In this document: positions 56,901 through 64,000 of the stretch, in pieces | Layout: each line of letters begins with the position of its first letter | Numbering within the stretch: position 1 is the first letter of the stretch | From: Pirellulales bacterium | GTDB lineage: Bacteria; Planctomycetota; Planctomycetia; Pirellulales; JAEUIK01 | Reading direction: 5' to 3' | Length of the DNA stretch: 64,000 bases | Assembly: GCA_019745975.1 (NCBI GenBank) | Contig: JAIESQ010000007.1 | Coordinates: forward strand, 1-64,000 | Made by a program: the position numbers and the translations under genes | The notes under the pieces: model-generated | The model's input: only the letters and a program-made list of their open reading frames with translations | Database searches by the model: none | What the model was told of the DNA's origin: nothing

Positions 56901-59339
56901 ATCCCAAAGCATATCCCTGGCGGTTCGGGGCGCCGGGGTCTGGTAAAGGCGTGATGCGCGCCAGCGAAACTCGCGCCAAGGTCCGAGTAGCCTTCGCCAA
57001 AATGGACGGAAGCTCTTCGCTTCTTCACAAACTCGCGCCCCCTCAGCCTCAAACGCCAGAGAGGTGACGATCGGTTCTAGTTCTTGGCGAATCGAATGGC
57101 ATGCGTCTTGGTGAGCTTTGCCTTCAGCCGCTGCTTGTCGAAGTACGGACCGCCGCGCATTATCGAACCACGATCGCTTCATCAGCCCTGTGTCGGCGAT
57201 CGCTCGGCCGATTCGCGCAAGTCGCACGAGCTGACCGATTGGGGGCTCTCCGCTCATTGACAGACCAATTGCGTTGATCAGCTCCCTAGTGGTTTGGCGC
57301 AGTTCGTTATGCGTCGCACGCAGACTCTCAACCTGCTGTAAGGCACCCCTAAAGTGGTGATGTCGCGAACGAACGCTAGCTAGCTCGCCTTGACTTCGTG
57401 CTCTGGCGCACCACGCACCGGACGCGCGTGCGATCTGATTTGAGAGCTCTTCGAGATTTGCTTTTACCGCCTCGGCAGTGAATTGCGGAATTGCTCGCTG
57501 GATCGATTCATATTCCGCAAGCGTCCGGTGACAATCTTCAATACGCTGGGCAACAGCCGCGGGATCCTCGGCAAGCCAAGACTTTGGCAGCTCAGGCAAC
57601 TGCAGTAGATTGCTTGTCGCCGCTAGTTCAGCTTCGACACGATCTTTGCATGCTCCCGCGGTCACCAGTCCCGTTTCTTCAAGTGTCGTAAGCGGCTCTC
57701 GAATTTGGGTGAGCGCCTCGACAAGTATGTTGAATGTATGCTCAAGGTCGTCTTGAGCGATTAGTGACAGCTCCTTCAAGCGGCAGTTGCGCCACGGATG
57801 TGACTCATAGGCATCGATGACATTCTCGCAAGCTGCTAATGCCTCGATCGCGCGCTCCATTTCGCTCAAACGCTTGATGTCGAGCGACAGCACATCGCCC
57901 AGCGGGCACTGCGAGTTTGGTGCGCCGTCTAGCTCGGCTACCAGGCCATGAACTCGAAAAGCAGTCCATTGAAGCGTGCCCCGCGGCACGTGCAATGCTT
58001 GCACGTATTGGTTTAGGCTCGTTCTGACGGAGTACAACCGGTCCAGGTTCTGTTGTTGACTGGCGAACCGCTCCACGGGCAATTTCAAGCAGCGACCCAG
58101 TTCTGCAACAACCACTTTGCGGCTTACTTTGTGGCTATGACATTCGAGGCAAAAGTCGCCGAGCTTCTGCTGATCCAGCCGGCGCTTGACTACTTCAAGT
58201 GCGGCCGATTTTTCGCTGACAAAAAGGATTGTTTTGTCCGCGGCAAGACACTCCGCGATGATGTTCGCAATCGTTTGACTCTTGCCTGTACCCGGTGGGC
58301 CATCAAGCACCAAACTATGGCCGGCGCGAACAGCCAGGATAGCTTCCAATTGACTACTGTCGCAGTCCAGCACCGTGTGTAATTCCGCAGGATGAATCTG
58401 CTCGTCAAATGCCTCTTTGCCGGGAATTGGCGAGCCAGATGCACCAGCCGTTGCGTTTTCGTCGCCGGCAATTGCGCGGCAGAGAGGATGCTCGGCAATG
58501 GATGCTTTGTTGTCACGTAGGTCCTGCCACATCGCAAGTTTTTGAAAACTGAAAACACCGAGCACCGCATCGTCGTCCACAGTCCAGCGGGGCTGACTAG
58601 TTACCGCTTCCCGAACTGTATTGAGCCACTTCAATCGATCGTTGCCACTCTCAAAGCCGTCGTCCGGCAGCTCGGGCAGCACAACGTTGAAATTGTTCTT
58701 CAGCAACTCCGTCAAAGAGTAGTTCGGCGAGATTCCGTCGTCAGAGGCGGTCAGCGCCCAAGAGCGCTCGGGACCGCTTCGGTCCAGTACAACCGGCACT
58801 AGAATCAGCGGTGACTGAAGGCACACATCGCTGTCCGGTGACTCATACCAATGCAACAATCCGAATGCCAAGTACAGAATGTTGATCCCTTGTTCTGACA
58901 AGGATGTCTTGGCATTTAGTGAGAGCCTTGAAAGTCGAGTCGCCAGCGCTTTGTCAGACAGCGCTGTCAATAGGTGTTGGTTAGGCCTAAAACCGGGCGC
59001 GCTCCGACAACCATCAAGGTCTGGAACGCGGCGTGACCCAGCAATTGATTCTTCGCCCTCCAATTGGGTATTGGCAAAGTCGCCGGCTTCGTCCGGCGAC
59101 TCGCCATCCGCCGGATCACGATCGGTGTCATTTTCTGCCGGAATTAAATCGAGCTTGCGCACGAAGATCATCGACTCAGAGTCGTCGACCAGAATTCGCC
59201 AAAGCATCGAAGGCGCCGGTTCCTCGAGGCGAATAGCACCAGTTCGGTCGACGCGGCAGTTAATAAGCCGGTTTCGCTTCGACAGGTCGAGGAGCTGTGA
59301 GCGCCATTCGTCGATCCTCGAAAGAACCCGGTCCGGCAT
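53931..59339 (-). CDS. DUF4011-helicase-nuclease-DUF3320 protein (Hhe-like antiphage candidate)
   Basis: About 1,802 residues. N-terminal DUF4011 (LSRIDEWRSQLLDLSKRNRLIN) is followed by a superfamily-1 helicase: Walker A at about residue 345 (DGPPGTGKSQTIANII), Walker B about 1,275 (VIFDEASQVRPFDAV), then VVAGDQKQLPPTTFF and the end motif RLNVAVTRARESVTVV. At about 1,590-1,670 is a Vsr/DUF559-type endonuclease (PFEESVAAALRTVGLDVRSQ, YRIDLAIVHP, GVECDGASYH) and a C-terminal DUF3320 (about 1,735-1,800). The order matches the single-gene Hhe antiphage system, as I recall from Gao and co-workers 2020. By eye its GC content is lower than that of its neighbours, which suggests horizontal transfer. 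The start used is the ATG at 59339. Confidence 0.88.
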   Translation of the reverse strand: MPDRVLSRIDEWRSQLLDLSKRNRLINCRVDRTGAIRLEEPAPSMLWRILVDDSESMIFVRKLDLIPAENDTDRDPADGESPDEAGDFANTQLEGEESIAGSRRVPDLDGCRSAPGFRPNQHLLTALSDKALATRLSRLSLNAKTSLSEQGINILYLAFGLLHWYESPDSDVCLQSPLILVPVVLDRSGPERSWALTASDDGISPNYSLTELLKNNFNVVLPELPDDGFESGNDRLKWLNTVREAVTSQPRWTVDDDAVLGVFSFQKLAMWQDLRDNKASIAEHPLCRAIAGDENATAGASGSPIPGKEAFDEQIHPAELHTVLDCDSSQLEAILAVRAGHSLVLDGPPGTGKSQTIANIIAECLAADKTILFVSEKSAALEVVKRRLDQQKLGDFCLECHSHKVSRKVVVAELGRCLKLPVERFASQQQNLDRLYSVRTSLNQYVQALHVPRGTLQWTAFRVHGLVAELDGAPNSQCPLGDVLSLDIKRLSEMERAIEALAACENVIDAYESHPWRNCRLKELSLIAQDDLEHTFNILVEALTQIREPLTTLEETGLVTAGACKDRVEAELAATSNLLQLPELPKSWLAEDPAAVAQRIEDCHRTLAEYESIQRAIPQFTAEAVKANLEELSNQIARASGAWCARARSQGELASVRSRHHHFRGALQQVESLRATHNELRQTTRELINAIGLSMSGEPPIGQLVRLARIGRAIADTGLMKRSWFDNARRSVLRQAAAEGKAHQDACHSIRQELEPIVTSLAFEAEGARVCEEAKSFRPFWRRLLGPWREFRWRASRLYQTPAPRTARDMLWDLHRLGEYHARRAALRTYEAQYSAELWVQSDGCLDWDSLLIGCEAIEALQRETRIPERLVASLTTDNGLDRERVAIAVGQLEAVLSSHSDQLKSLSDQFDLSRIGPDRKAFLDCGPSVVDQVLSDGVSALQRQIEADESILRLLKPECDVLLSALPAALERLGALAARYQQLVGLLRQLKSLGVTMPSMRSPEWAESRIKVACLRQLLAQFDGLIPPAVVSIACDRAFRDRTRIAVRECAAILVNRVTKAWMQLEAAFDLEVATHDRVAIRAMSLDDLVEWVRHRINDLPWLREWLTFREAAGRLEALGISQLTIEATAKQIPARRLLDAFHKRLYRLWLTQVYATTPVLRQFNIDDHERLLTEYRTADRAAIANSYKRLRERLLSKPDRPHLDWDFVPASSELGILTREVEKKRRHMSLRKLFEKTPSLLMQLKPCLMMSPLAVSTFLNSESFRFDVVIFDEASQVRPFDAVGAVYRGKQLVVAGDQKQLPPTTFFDRLTSDDGSAHDEDSDEVGSLADFESVLDVCRSVGLPRWQLRWHYRSRREPLIAFANHHVYGNTLLTFPSVYDTDEGRAVKWHPVQEGRWRAGTSGGYNAVEARETAQLILRHFIDFPDKSLGVITFNQRQQIAVLDELERLQDDNTAQSACSNARLAERLNGTGDEPFFVKNLENVQGDERDCIVLSVGYGFDDQNKFAMRFGPLNMQGGERRLNVAVTRARESVTVVSSIRAHDIDLSRTKSRGAELLRAYLDFAERGTQALAAAISDDGLRDFDSPFEESVAAALRTVGLDVRSQVGCAKYRIDLAIVHPQEKGRYLLGVECDGASYHSSVVARDRDRLRQEILTGLGWQILRIWSTDWIRNPQRQVARVLSAYEAALKAGSGLPLSATDVESAPEQPRLFAPNEFADESLDFDNIDDVADCDIESAILAALRRYGQTSPEDLVKAVARALGFQRAGRRIQERVERQIWSLKRANIVASSDSGALSVPRS

Positions 59340-59698
59340 GGTCCCACCCCGCGGCATTCTGCGACGACTTTGCAGGTTTACATTGGAATCGACGGCACGG
59401 CCAAAATCCACTTCCACCAATTATCGTGCAACCATCGAGTCCGTAGGCAATCGGGCGTCGGCACCACGGCTCCAATCAATCTAGGACGGAGATTATGTCT
59501 GTACCGGTTTGACTGCCGCACCTATTGGTGGGACACCACGCTCGGGCTCTTTACTAATGAGCCTTGACGCAGCTTTCGGCGACCGGCAACACAGGAGGCA
59601 CGCGACGGATTACAGGCATCAGACTTCAGCGGATGGATGACCGTTGCTGAGCCGTCCTCAGCGACACCCGGCTTATTCCGCCGGCCGGGGTGCACGCG

Positions 59699-59911
59699 GG
59701 ACGCAGGAACAGGCCGCAGTCCACAGGCATGGGACTTGCAGTTCACACCCGGACGCAAAACGCCGCGCCGGACGCAAACCGGACGATCACCCGGACGCAA
59801 AATGGCCGATGTTACACCCGCCCCAAGTTGTGCCCTCAATTCGAGTTCGGGTGCAATATCAACACACCCGGACGCACCCGGACGCAAATTCCCGGACAAA
59901 CTTATTCTGGG
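59699..59911. repeat. GGACGCAA repeat block, copy 2
   Basis: The octamer ggacgca(a/c/g) occurs at 59699, 59751, 59770, 59793, 59870 and 59880. The block ends with the 32-base module at 59880-59911 seen also at 23538-23569 (30 of 32 identical). It is followed by a hairpin, gaccc-tcgg-gggtc, at about 59914-59928. The whole 59340-60149 stretch holds no gene I can support. Confidence 0.8.
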
Positions 59912-60149
59912 GGACCCTCGGGGGGTCGGCGGCCGGGACAAGCGGTGCATCGCCACTGCGGCCTGGCCAGATCTGGCCTGCTCAGCACATCAAATAAAGT
60001 AAGGTGCGCACGCGCGTCACGGCGGGGAACTGGTACACGCTCTCGGGCGCCGCGGGCGGGCCGGCAGAACGTCGTCCGGTTCGTTTGCAACTGGCCACGC
60101 GGGGGAAGAAAATGGCCCCCGATCCGCTTCACTCGGTTCGGGTGACGAC

Positions 60150-60538
60150 ATGAATTTGATTGCACTGCGTGCCAACGACGAGTCGGCCTGGCAGACTTAC
60201 CTGAAGGCCACGATATTTCTCGTACCGACGTGCCCGTTTGGCTGCTGGCACGCACTTACTTGTTTCCCAAGCTGCAACTTATTTGGAACGAGAGCGGCGC
60301 CACTGGCTCCAACATCCAGTGGTTGATGGATAGCACCAGCGTGGTCATGACACGCGGCGCGCTGTTGGTGGGTGCCGTGTTTTTGGTGATTGCATTCGTT
60401 GAAATATTTGGGCGAAGTTCCTTACGCAGGCCAATTCTGGCGACGATCGTGTTCCTATTCAACACGATCATCATATTGAGCCTGGCGGCGATGTGTCTGG
60501 CGGCGTTGTATGCGGCTCACGGTTTGCGCGGGAACTGA
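60150..60538 (+). pseudogene. Small membrane protein gene with a frameshift
   Basis: Two frames combine into one sensible protein: from the ATG at 60150, MNLIALRANDESAWQTYLKATIFLVP, then, one frame over from about 60230, PVWLLARTYLFPKLQLIWNE to the stop at 60538, with two further transmembrane helices (GALLVGAVFLVIAFVEIF and TIVFLFNTIIILSLAAM). The first frame hits a stop at about 60330 with nonsense sequence in between. A single missing base near 60225-60231 explains it. It could be a true pseudogene or a sequencing error. The second part alone, starting at a GTG at 60230, would also be a 102-residue open frame. Confidence 0.65.
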
Positions 60539-60856
60539 GCCGCGTTAGGCGGACAGCAGCCAGCGACTTTGGTCGGTGTGCTGGCTGTGTGTGAATTCGC
60601 TGCGCTGCGGGGTTGATGACCTCAGCCCGCGGCGAACGGCTCGTATTTCCTCGTTGCGCTGAGCTTGACCCCCGGCCGACTCGCGGAAGGCCAGGGCCCG
60701 GGCAACGGCGGTTCGTTGGGTACGGTCGCAGCGCAGCGGTCCGGAGCTCGGAAATCCTGTGGTTGAAATCGGGGCTGCCCCATTTGCGGAGGGCCAAGCG
60801 ATCGGACGTCCGCCAGGCAGGGGATGAGCGGACTAGTTTCCACAAGAGGGCTACTG
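60539..60856. other. Gene-free region
   Basis: About 320 bases between the frameshifted membrane gene and the lipase-like gene. Open frames here have no protein-like composition. A purine-rich ribosome-binding site (agaggg, 60845-60850) precedes the start at 60857. No promoter or terminator was recognised. Confidence 0.4.
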
Positions 60857-61540
60857 ATGATCGACACCATGACGGTGCTGGTGCATGGCACGTTCTCACA
60901 ACACGATCCCTGGACACTGCCATCGCAGCGCGACAGCCTGCACAACTTCCTGAAGTCGACGGTCTTTCCCGACGACTTCATGATCGACAACGACGACGAC
61001 GTGTTCATTTGGGACACGGGCGTCACCAACGATCGCCGCGAGCAAGGGATCAACGATCTCGAGGCGTACTGTCTCGAGTGGCGCGACAATCTGAAGAAGC
61101 TGGCAGGCTTGACCATCGAGGCGTTCCGCCTCGTGGGGCACAGCCATGGGGCGACCGTGGCCAACGGCGCCGTCGCACGCTTGGCCAGTCACGGGCTGCG
61201 CGTGAAGACGCTGATCGATCTGGCGGTGCCGGTGCGGTTTGCCGACACCAACGGGCTCGAGCAGCGCTGCAGTTTGCTGCGTCCGTGTTATCTGCCGAAG
61301 CACAAGCCCGACTTAGCGTATGTCGATGGCCACGTCGTGTATGTCTTCCATGCGACGGAGGACCGGATCGTGACCCAGGTGGCGGCGGCGCAGCAAGACT
61401 TTTGTCAGACGCCACTGGGGACGGGCAACGGGCAACATCTGGGCGTGCGCACGGAGCCGATCGGCAATGTCGCGCGACATTGGTTGCCGACCGAGGTCGA
61501 CTGCTGGACCGAGGAAGGCTGGGACGGGCTGCCGTTTTAG
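60857..61540 (+). CDS. Alpha/beta-fold hydrolase (lipase-like)
   Basis: A 227-residue cytoplasmic protein without signal peptide. The opening MTVLVHGTF is the usual first strand and oxyanion region, and LVGHSHGATVA is the nucleophile elbow with the catalytic Ser in GHSHG. The likely acid is in VYVFHATEDRI and a C-terminal His may be the one in NVARHWLP. It is shorter than typical lipases and lacks a lid domain. The ATG at 60857 follows agaggg; an ATG at 60824 is in frame. Confidence 0.75.
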   Translation: MIDTMTVLVHGTFSQHDPWTLPSQRDSLHNFLKSTVFPDDFMIDNDDDVFIWDTGVTNDRREQGINDLEAYCLEWRDNLKKLAGLTIEAFRLVGHSHGATVANGAVARLASHGLRVKTLIDLAVPVRFADTNGLEQRCSLLRPCYLPKHKPDLAYVDGHVVYVFHATEDRIVTQVAAAQQDFCQTPLGTGNGQHLGVRTEPIGNVARHWLPTEVDCWTEEGWDGLPF

Positions 61541-61574
61541 GATGCACGCAGAGGCTGGCCGACTTTGAGGCGCG

Positions 61575-62858
61575 CTACCATTGCGCTAGCGGCTGCAGGC
61601 AGGCCAGCGCCAGGATCAGCGTATAGAAACCGATCCGCGGTTTGTTGGTACCCAAGGATGGCAAGAGTGGCAACGCCGCAATGGGGACGAGCCCTAAGAA
61701 TACCTCGCGCATTTCCTCGGTGACGCTGCCGTCCGTATGCGCGAAGACCGCGTGAATGGGAGGCACATGAATCAGCAGATACCAAACATAGAACGCGACG
61801 ACAACGATTCCAAACGCGCCGATTCGCCGACAAATAATCAGGCTGACCCCTAGCGCGAGCGGTGAGAGTATCGCAACGATTGGCGGCAACACGGGGGCAA
61901 CGCAAATGACGATCGCACAGGCCAGCACCGCGCCAGCAAGAGCGCGCGAGGGTCGCAGCAACGCGAATGACTGCCACGCCGCACAGCACAGCGCAATTAA
62001 TTCGGCGGCTGCGAGAAACCACCGCCAGTGTAAAAACCGAAACGACGGTCGCGAGGGGTAATATGGTGGCGGGCGCAGGGTGGGCACGCCATCGGGAAAG
62101 AACTCAAGGGCGCCGTTGGAATAGAGCGCATACCGACCATAGCTGCGCTCGCCGCGCATCGAATACCAAGGCCGAGGCCGCGGCGGAAATGTCGGCGGGT
62201 TGGCGAGGTCGCGCGGCTCAGACCAATAGACGGTCGAATCAGGGCACTCGACGATCATCAAGGTCGGACCCGTTGAGTTGTTGCTCGGATTCGTTCCCAA
62301 AGCCGTGCCCGGCCCCGTGACGGCGAGAAAGTGGGTCAGGCCCGACGGCTTGAAATAGCCGCCGTCGTTGTTCGCACCGGCGGATGAGTAATAAAAGTGG
62401 ACTCCGGCGTCCTTGAGCTTGGAGTTATTGGGACCATCCCACGGCTCGTTTTGTTGATAGATCTTGTAGAGCGCGCCAGCTTCGAAATAGGGGAGCAGCG
62501 ACGTTCGCCAACTGTGCATCCGACGGCCGTTGGTATCGCTCACGTACCGCGGCGGGAAGGCGCCGTAGTCATTTCGATAATTCTCCAGCGCCCTCATGAC
62601 TTGATGAAGCGTATGCCGCCGACCGTAATAGGGCCATTTGGGATTCGGTTCCAAATCGCGTGGAAAGAGCAATGCAACGGCGACGACTAGCAGCACGATC
62701 TGCAAGAAATCGCCCAGTGAGTTGCGCCACAGCGCGTTGACCGCCCGCTGGACGAGTGGTGTCCTGTCGCCGCGCCGGCGGCTCCACCAGAAGTCGATGC
62801 CGCAGAAGACCACGGCTGCCAGCATGAAGAAGTCGATGTGGATGGCGCGCTCGTCCAC
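61575..62858 (-). CDS. DUF1559-like protein with a C-terminal multi-helix membrane domain
   Basis: A 427-residue protein. Residues about 45-245 match the planctomycete DUF1559 (pseudopilin-like) body: RALENYRNDYGAFPPRYVSD, MHSWRTSLLPYFEAGALY, and the pattern LTHFLAVTGPGTA. Unlike standard DUF1559 proteins there is no type IV pilin-like N-terminus; instead there are one or two helices (FMLAAVVFCGIDFWW, LQIVLLVVAVALLF) before it and about five helices after it (about 275-425). The typical C-terminal HxxxxxxxxxDG motif is reduced to NGALEFFPDG. The start is a GTG at 62858. Confidence 0.78.
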   Translation of the reverse strand: MDERAIHIDFFMLAAVVFCGIDFWWSRRRGDRTPLVQRAVNALWRNSLGDFLQIVLLVVAVALLFPRDLEPNPKWPYYGRRHTLHQVMRALENYRNDYGAFPPRYVSDTNGRRMHSWRTSLLPYFEAGALYKIYQQNEPWDGPNNSKLKDAGVHFYYSSAGANNDGGYFKPSGLTHFLAVTGPGTALGTNPSNNSTGPTLMIVECPDSTVYWSEPRDLANPPTFPPRPRPWYSMRGERSYGRYALYSNGALEFFPDGVPTLRPPPYYPSRPSFRFLHWRWFLAAAELIALCCAAWQSFALLRPSRALAGAVLACAIVICVAPVLPPIVAILSPLALGVSLIICRRIGAFGIVVVAFYVWYLLIHVPPIHAVFAHTDGSVTEEMREVFLGLVPIAALPLLPSLGTNKPRIGFYTLILALACLQPLAQW

Positions 62859-62917
62859 GACGCCTGACTCCCCGCTCCGTTCTCGGCGATCCGTAACGGG
62901 CGGCCCTAACCGCGCCG

Positions 62918-64000
62918 CTAGAAGTTCTTGAAGAAGTCGTCCAGCAGGTTGTCGTCGACCGTCTCGGCGGCACTGGGCAACGCGGCCTCCGGCTCAGCAG
63001 CGCGGGCATTCTCGGGCTCGACCGAGGGTTCGTCTTTCACCGCGCCGTTGGCGCTGGCGGCGGCCGACGACTCGTCCGCGAACAAACGATCGAGGGCCGC
63101 GTCCTCCGCGTCCGCCGACTGGGTATCTAGCGCCATGAAGTCGGGCTCGGCCTCCCGCGAGCTGGGGAGGTCCAGTTCCGCGGCGGCCGATTCGTCGAGC
63201 GACTCGAACGCCAGCTCTTCAACCTGCTGGCCCGCGTCGTCGGCAGCGAATTCCGGCAGCTCCATCTCCGCAGGCGTGCCTGCCGTCTCGCGCTCGACAA
63301 CGGGCTCGTCGGCCACGGGGCGCGATTCAGCGAAGATGATGTCGAAGTTGTCGTCGTCAATGGATGCGCCTGGCGAGGCGGCTTGCGAAGCCGGATCGCC
63401 AAGCTCCAAGGGCTCGAAGTCGAGGGCCGGTTCCAGAGCCGGCTCAAGTGCCGAGGCAGCCGCGCCCGCGGCGAGTAGATCGTCGAAGCCGACTGCCGGC
63501 AACGAAGTGGGGGCCTCGAACTCCGGCGCGCCTGTCGCGGTCGCTGGGGCCTTTGCGCCAGTCTTTGCTTTCTTGTCGATTTTGATCTTGGCCGGTTTCG
63601 CCGGCTTGGCGACTTTGGTCGCGGGCTTGTCCGACTTCGCCCAGAGCTTCCACCACTTGCGGGCGGGAACTGCCGATGCCGCCGAAGTGTCGGTGACGTC
63701 GCCTGGGGGATTGGCGGCTGGAAGTTCGGAGAGTTCGAGCGCGGCGAGCATCGGATCGGCTGTGGCCAGATCATCGGAAATCGCCTGCAGCGAGGCGCTC
63801 GCGGTGTCGGCGTCGAGCGGCGGCGCCGCGTCGGAGTCGTCCAAGAAGGCGATCGCTTCGTCGGCGGCTTCCGGGGCGGACGGCAATCCCAAATCCCCCA
63901 GCGCCGCGCTTGGTTCATCGTCGAAAGCCAGCGGATGCTCGAGCGCGAGATCACCATCGCCGGCCGCCGCGGGCTCGGCATCCTCGAACACGAGATTGTC
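62918..64000 (-). CDS. Acidic low-complexity protein, truncated at the window edge
   Basis: The open frame runs off the right edge (it continues upstream of the GTG at 63991), so at least 360 residues are present. It is very acidic and rich in Ala, Asp, Glu and Ser, with one basic Lys/Pro/Ala segment (about 120-145 from the visible start: KWWKLWAKSDKPATKVAK). The C-terminus ends VDDNLLDDFFKNF. No family recognised; the composition suggests a scaffold or secretion-associated protein. Confidence 0.6.
   Translation of the reverse strand, partial: DNLVFEDAEPAAAGDGDLALEHPLAFDDEPSAALGDLGLPSAPEAADEAIAFLDDSDAAPPLDADTASASLQAISDDLATADPMLAALELSELPAANPPGDVTDTSAASAVPARKWWKLWAKSDKPATKVAKPAKPAKIKIDKKAKTGAKAPATATGAPEFEAPTSLPAVGFDDLLAAGAAASALEPALEPALDFEPLELGDPASQAASPGASIDDDNFDIIFAESRPVADEPVVERETAGTPAEMELPEFAADDAGQQVEELAFESLDESAAAELDLPSSREAEPDFMALDTQSADAEDAALDRLFADESSAAASANGAVKDEPSVEPENARAAEPEAALPSAAETVDDNLLDDFFKNF

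Noticed and set aside
59690-59945. GGACGCAA block as a CRISPR array
   Set aside because: Octamers are short and unevenly spaced (10-77 bases), with no constant spacer length and no cas genes.
60613-61626. 337-residue plus-strand frame overlapping the lipase-like gene
   Set aside because: The frame at 60857 carries the GHSHG elbow and a ribosome-binding site; this one has Arg-rich shadow composition.

Overview
The window is high-GC bacterial chromosome that fits a planctomycete, probably order Pirellulales. The basis is the gene families and not a marker gene: DUF1501, DUF1552 and DUF1592-type cytochrome proteins, two BBP7-family surface proteins, a DUF1559-like protein, two formylglycine-type sulfatases, many Tat or Sec exported enzymes, and an ECF sigma factor followed by a very long anti-sigma protein. 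No rRNA, tRNA, CRISPR array, prophage or intact insertion sequence was recognised.

Layout. 0.3-9.2 kb: an orphan KAS III, a secreted hypothetical protein, a Tat amidohydrolase, an ECF sigma/anti-sigma pair, a D-aminoacylase-type amidohydrolase and an MFS transporter. 9.3-19.1 kb: a secreted MsrB-MsrA fusion, a DUF11-repeat protein, agmatine deiminase, a DUF1501 protein, an SDR, a membrane J-domain protein, an overlapping pair of small conserved-looking genes and an endonuclease/exonuclease/phosphatase-family protein. 19.6-31.6 kb: an alpha/beta hydrolase and a sulfatase, a 1.6 kb gene-free repeat region, a neutral ceramidase, two BBP7 paralogues and a polytopic membrane protein. 31.7-38.4 kb: class II (B12-dependent) ribonucleotide reductase with an upstream pair of NrdR-like boxes, a RelE/ParE-like toxin-antitoxin pair, an Ldh-family oxidoreductase and aroB. 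38.5-53.9 kb: a DUF1552/DUF1592 operon, a Gfo/Idh/MocA oxidoreductase, an esterase, a second sulfatase, a PHP/CehA-like hydrolase, and a tightly overlapping run of TolC-type lipoprotein, WYL regulator, beta-propeller glycosidase-like protein and dTMP kinase. 53.9-64 kb: a giant DUF4011-helicase-nuclease-DUF3320 protein of the antiphage Hhe type, a GGACGCAA repeat block, a frameshifted small membrane gene, a lipase-like hydrolase, a DUF1559-like protein and a truncated acidic protein.

The most unusual signal is a family of palindromic repeats of about 132 bp: four full copies and one half copy in 64 kb. Terminal inverted repeats read gcagtttcaaaacc and its complement, and two inner hairpins are shared. 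One full copy is intergenic. Three full copies and the half copy lie inside open reading frames without breaking them: in the central loop of the MFS transporter, in a loop of a polytopic membrane protein, and between the start codon and signal peptide of two exported enzymes. The three copies inside genes are each about 132 bp, a multiple of three, and the best-checked copy is open in four of six frames. This resembles the protein-coding palindromic elements known from Rickettsia. I know of no description in planctomycetes, though I could not search.

Functionally the region is a mix of housekeeping genes (aroB, tmk, nrdJ), extracellular degradation of sulfated or lipid polymers (sulfatases, ceramidase, esterases, glycosidase), surface proteins, stress functions and one probable antiphage gene.
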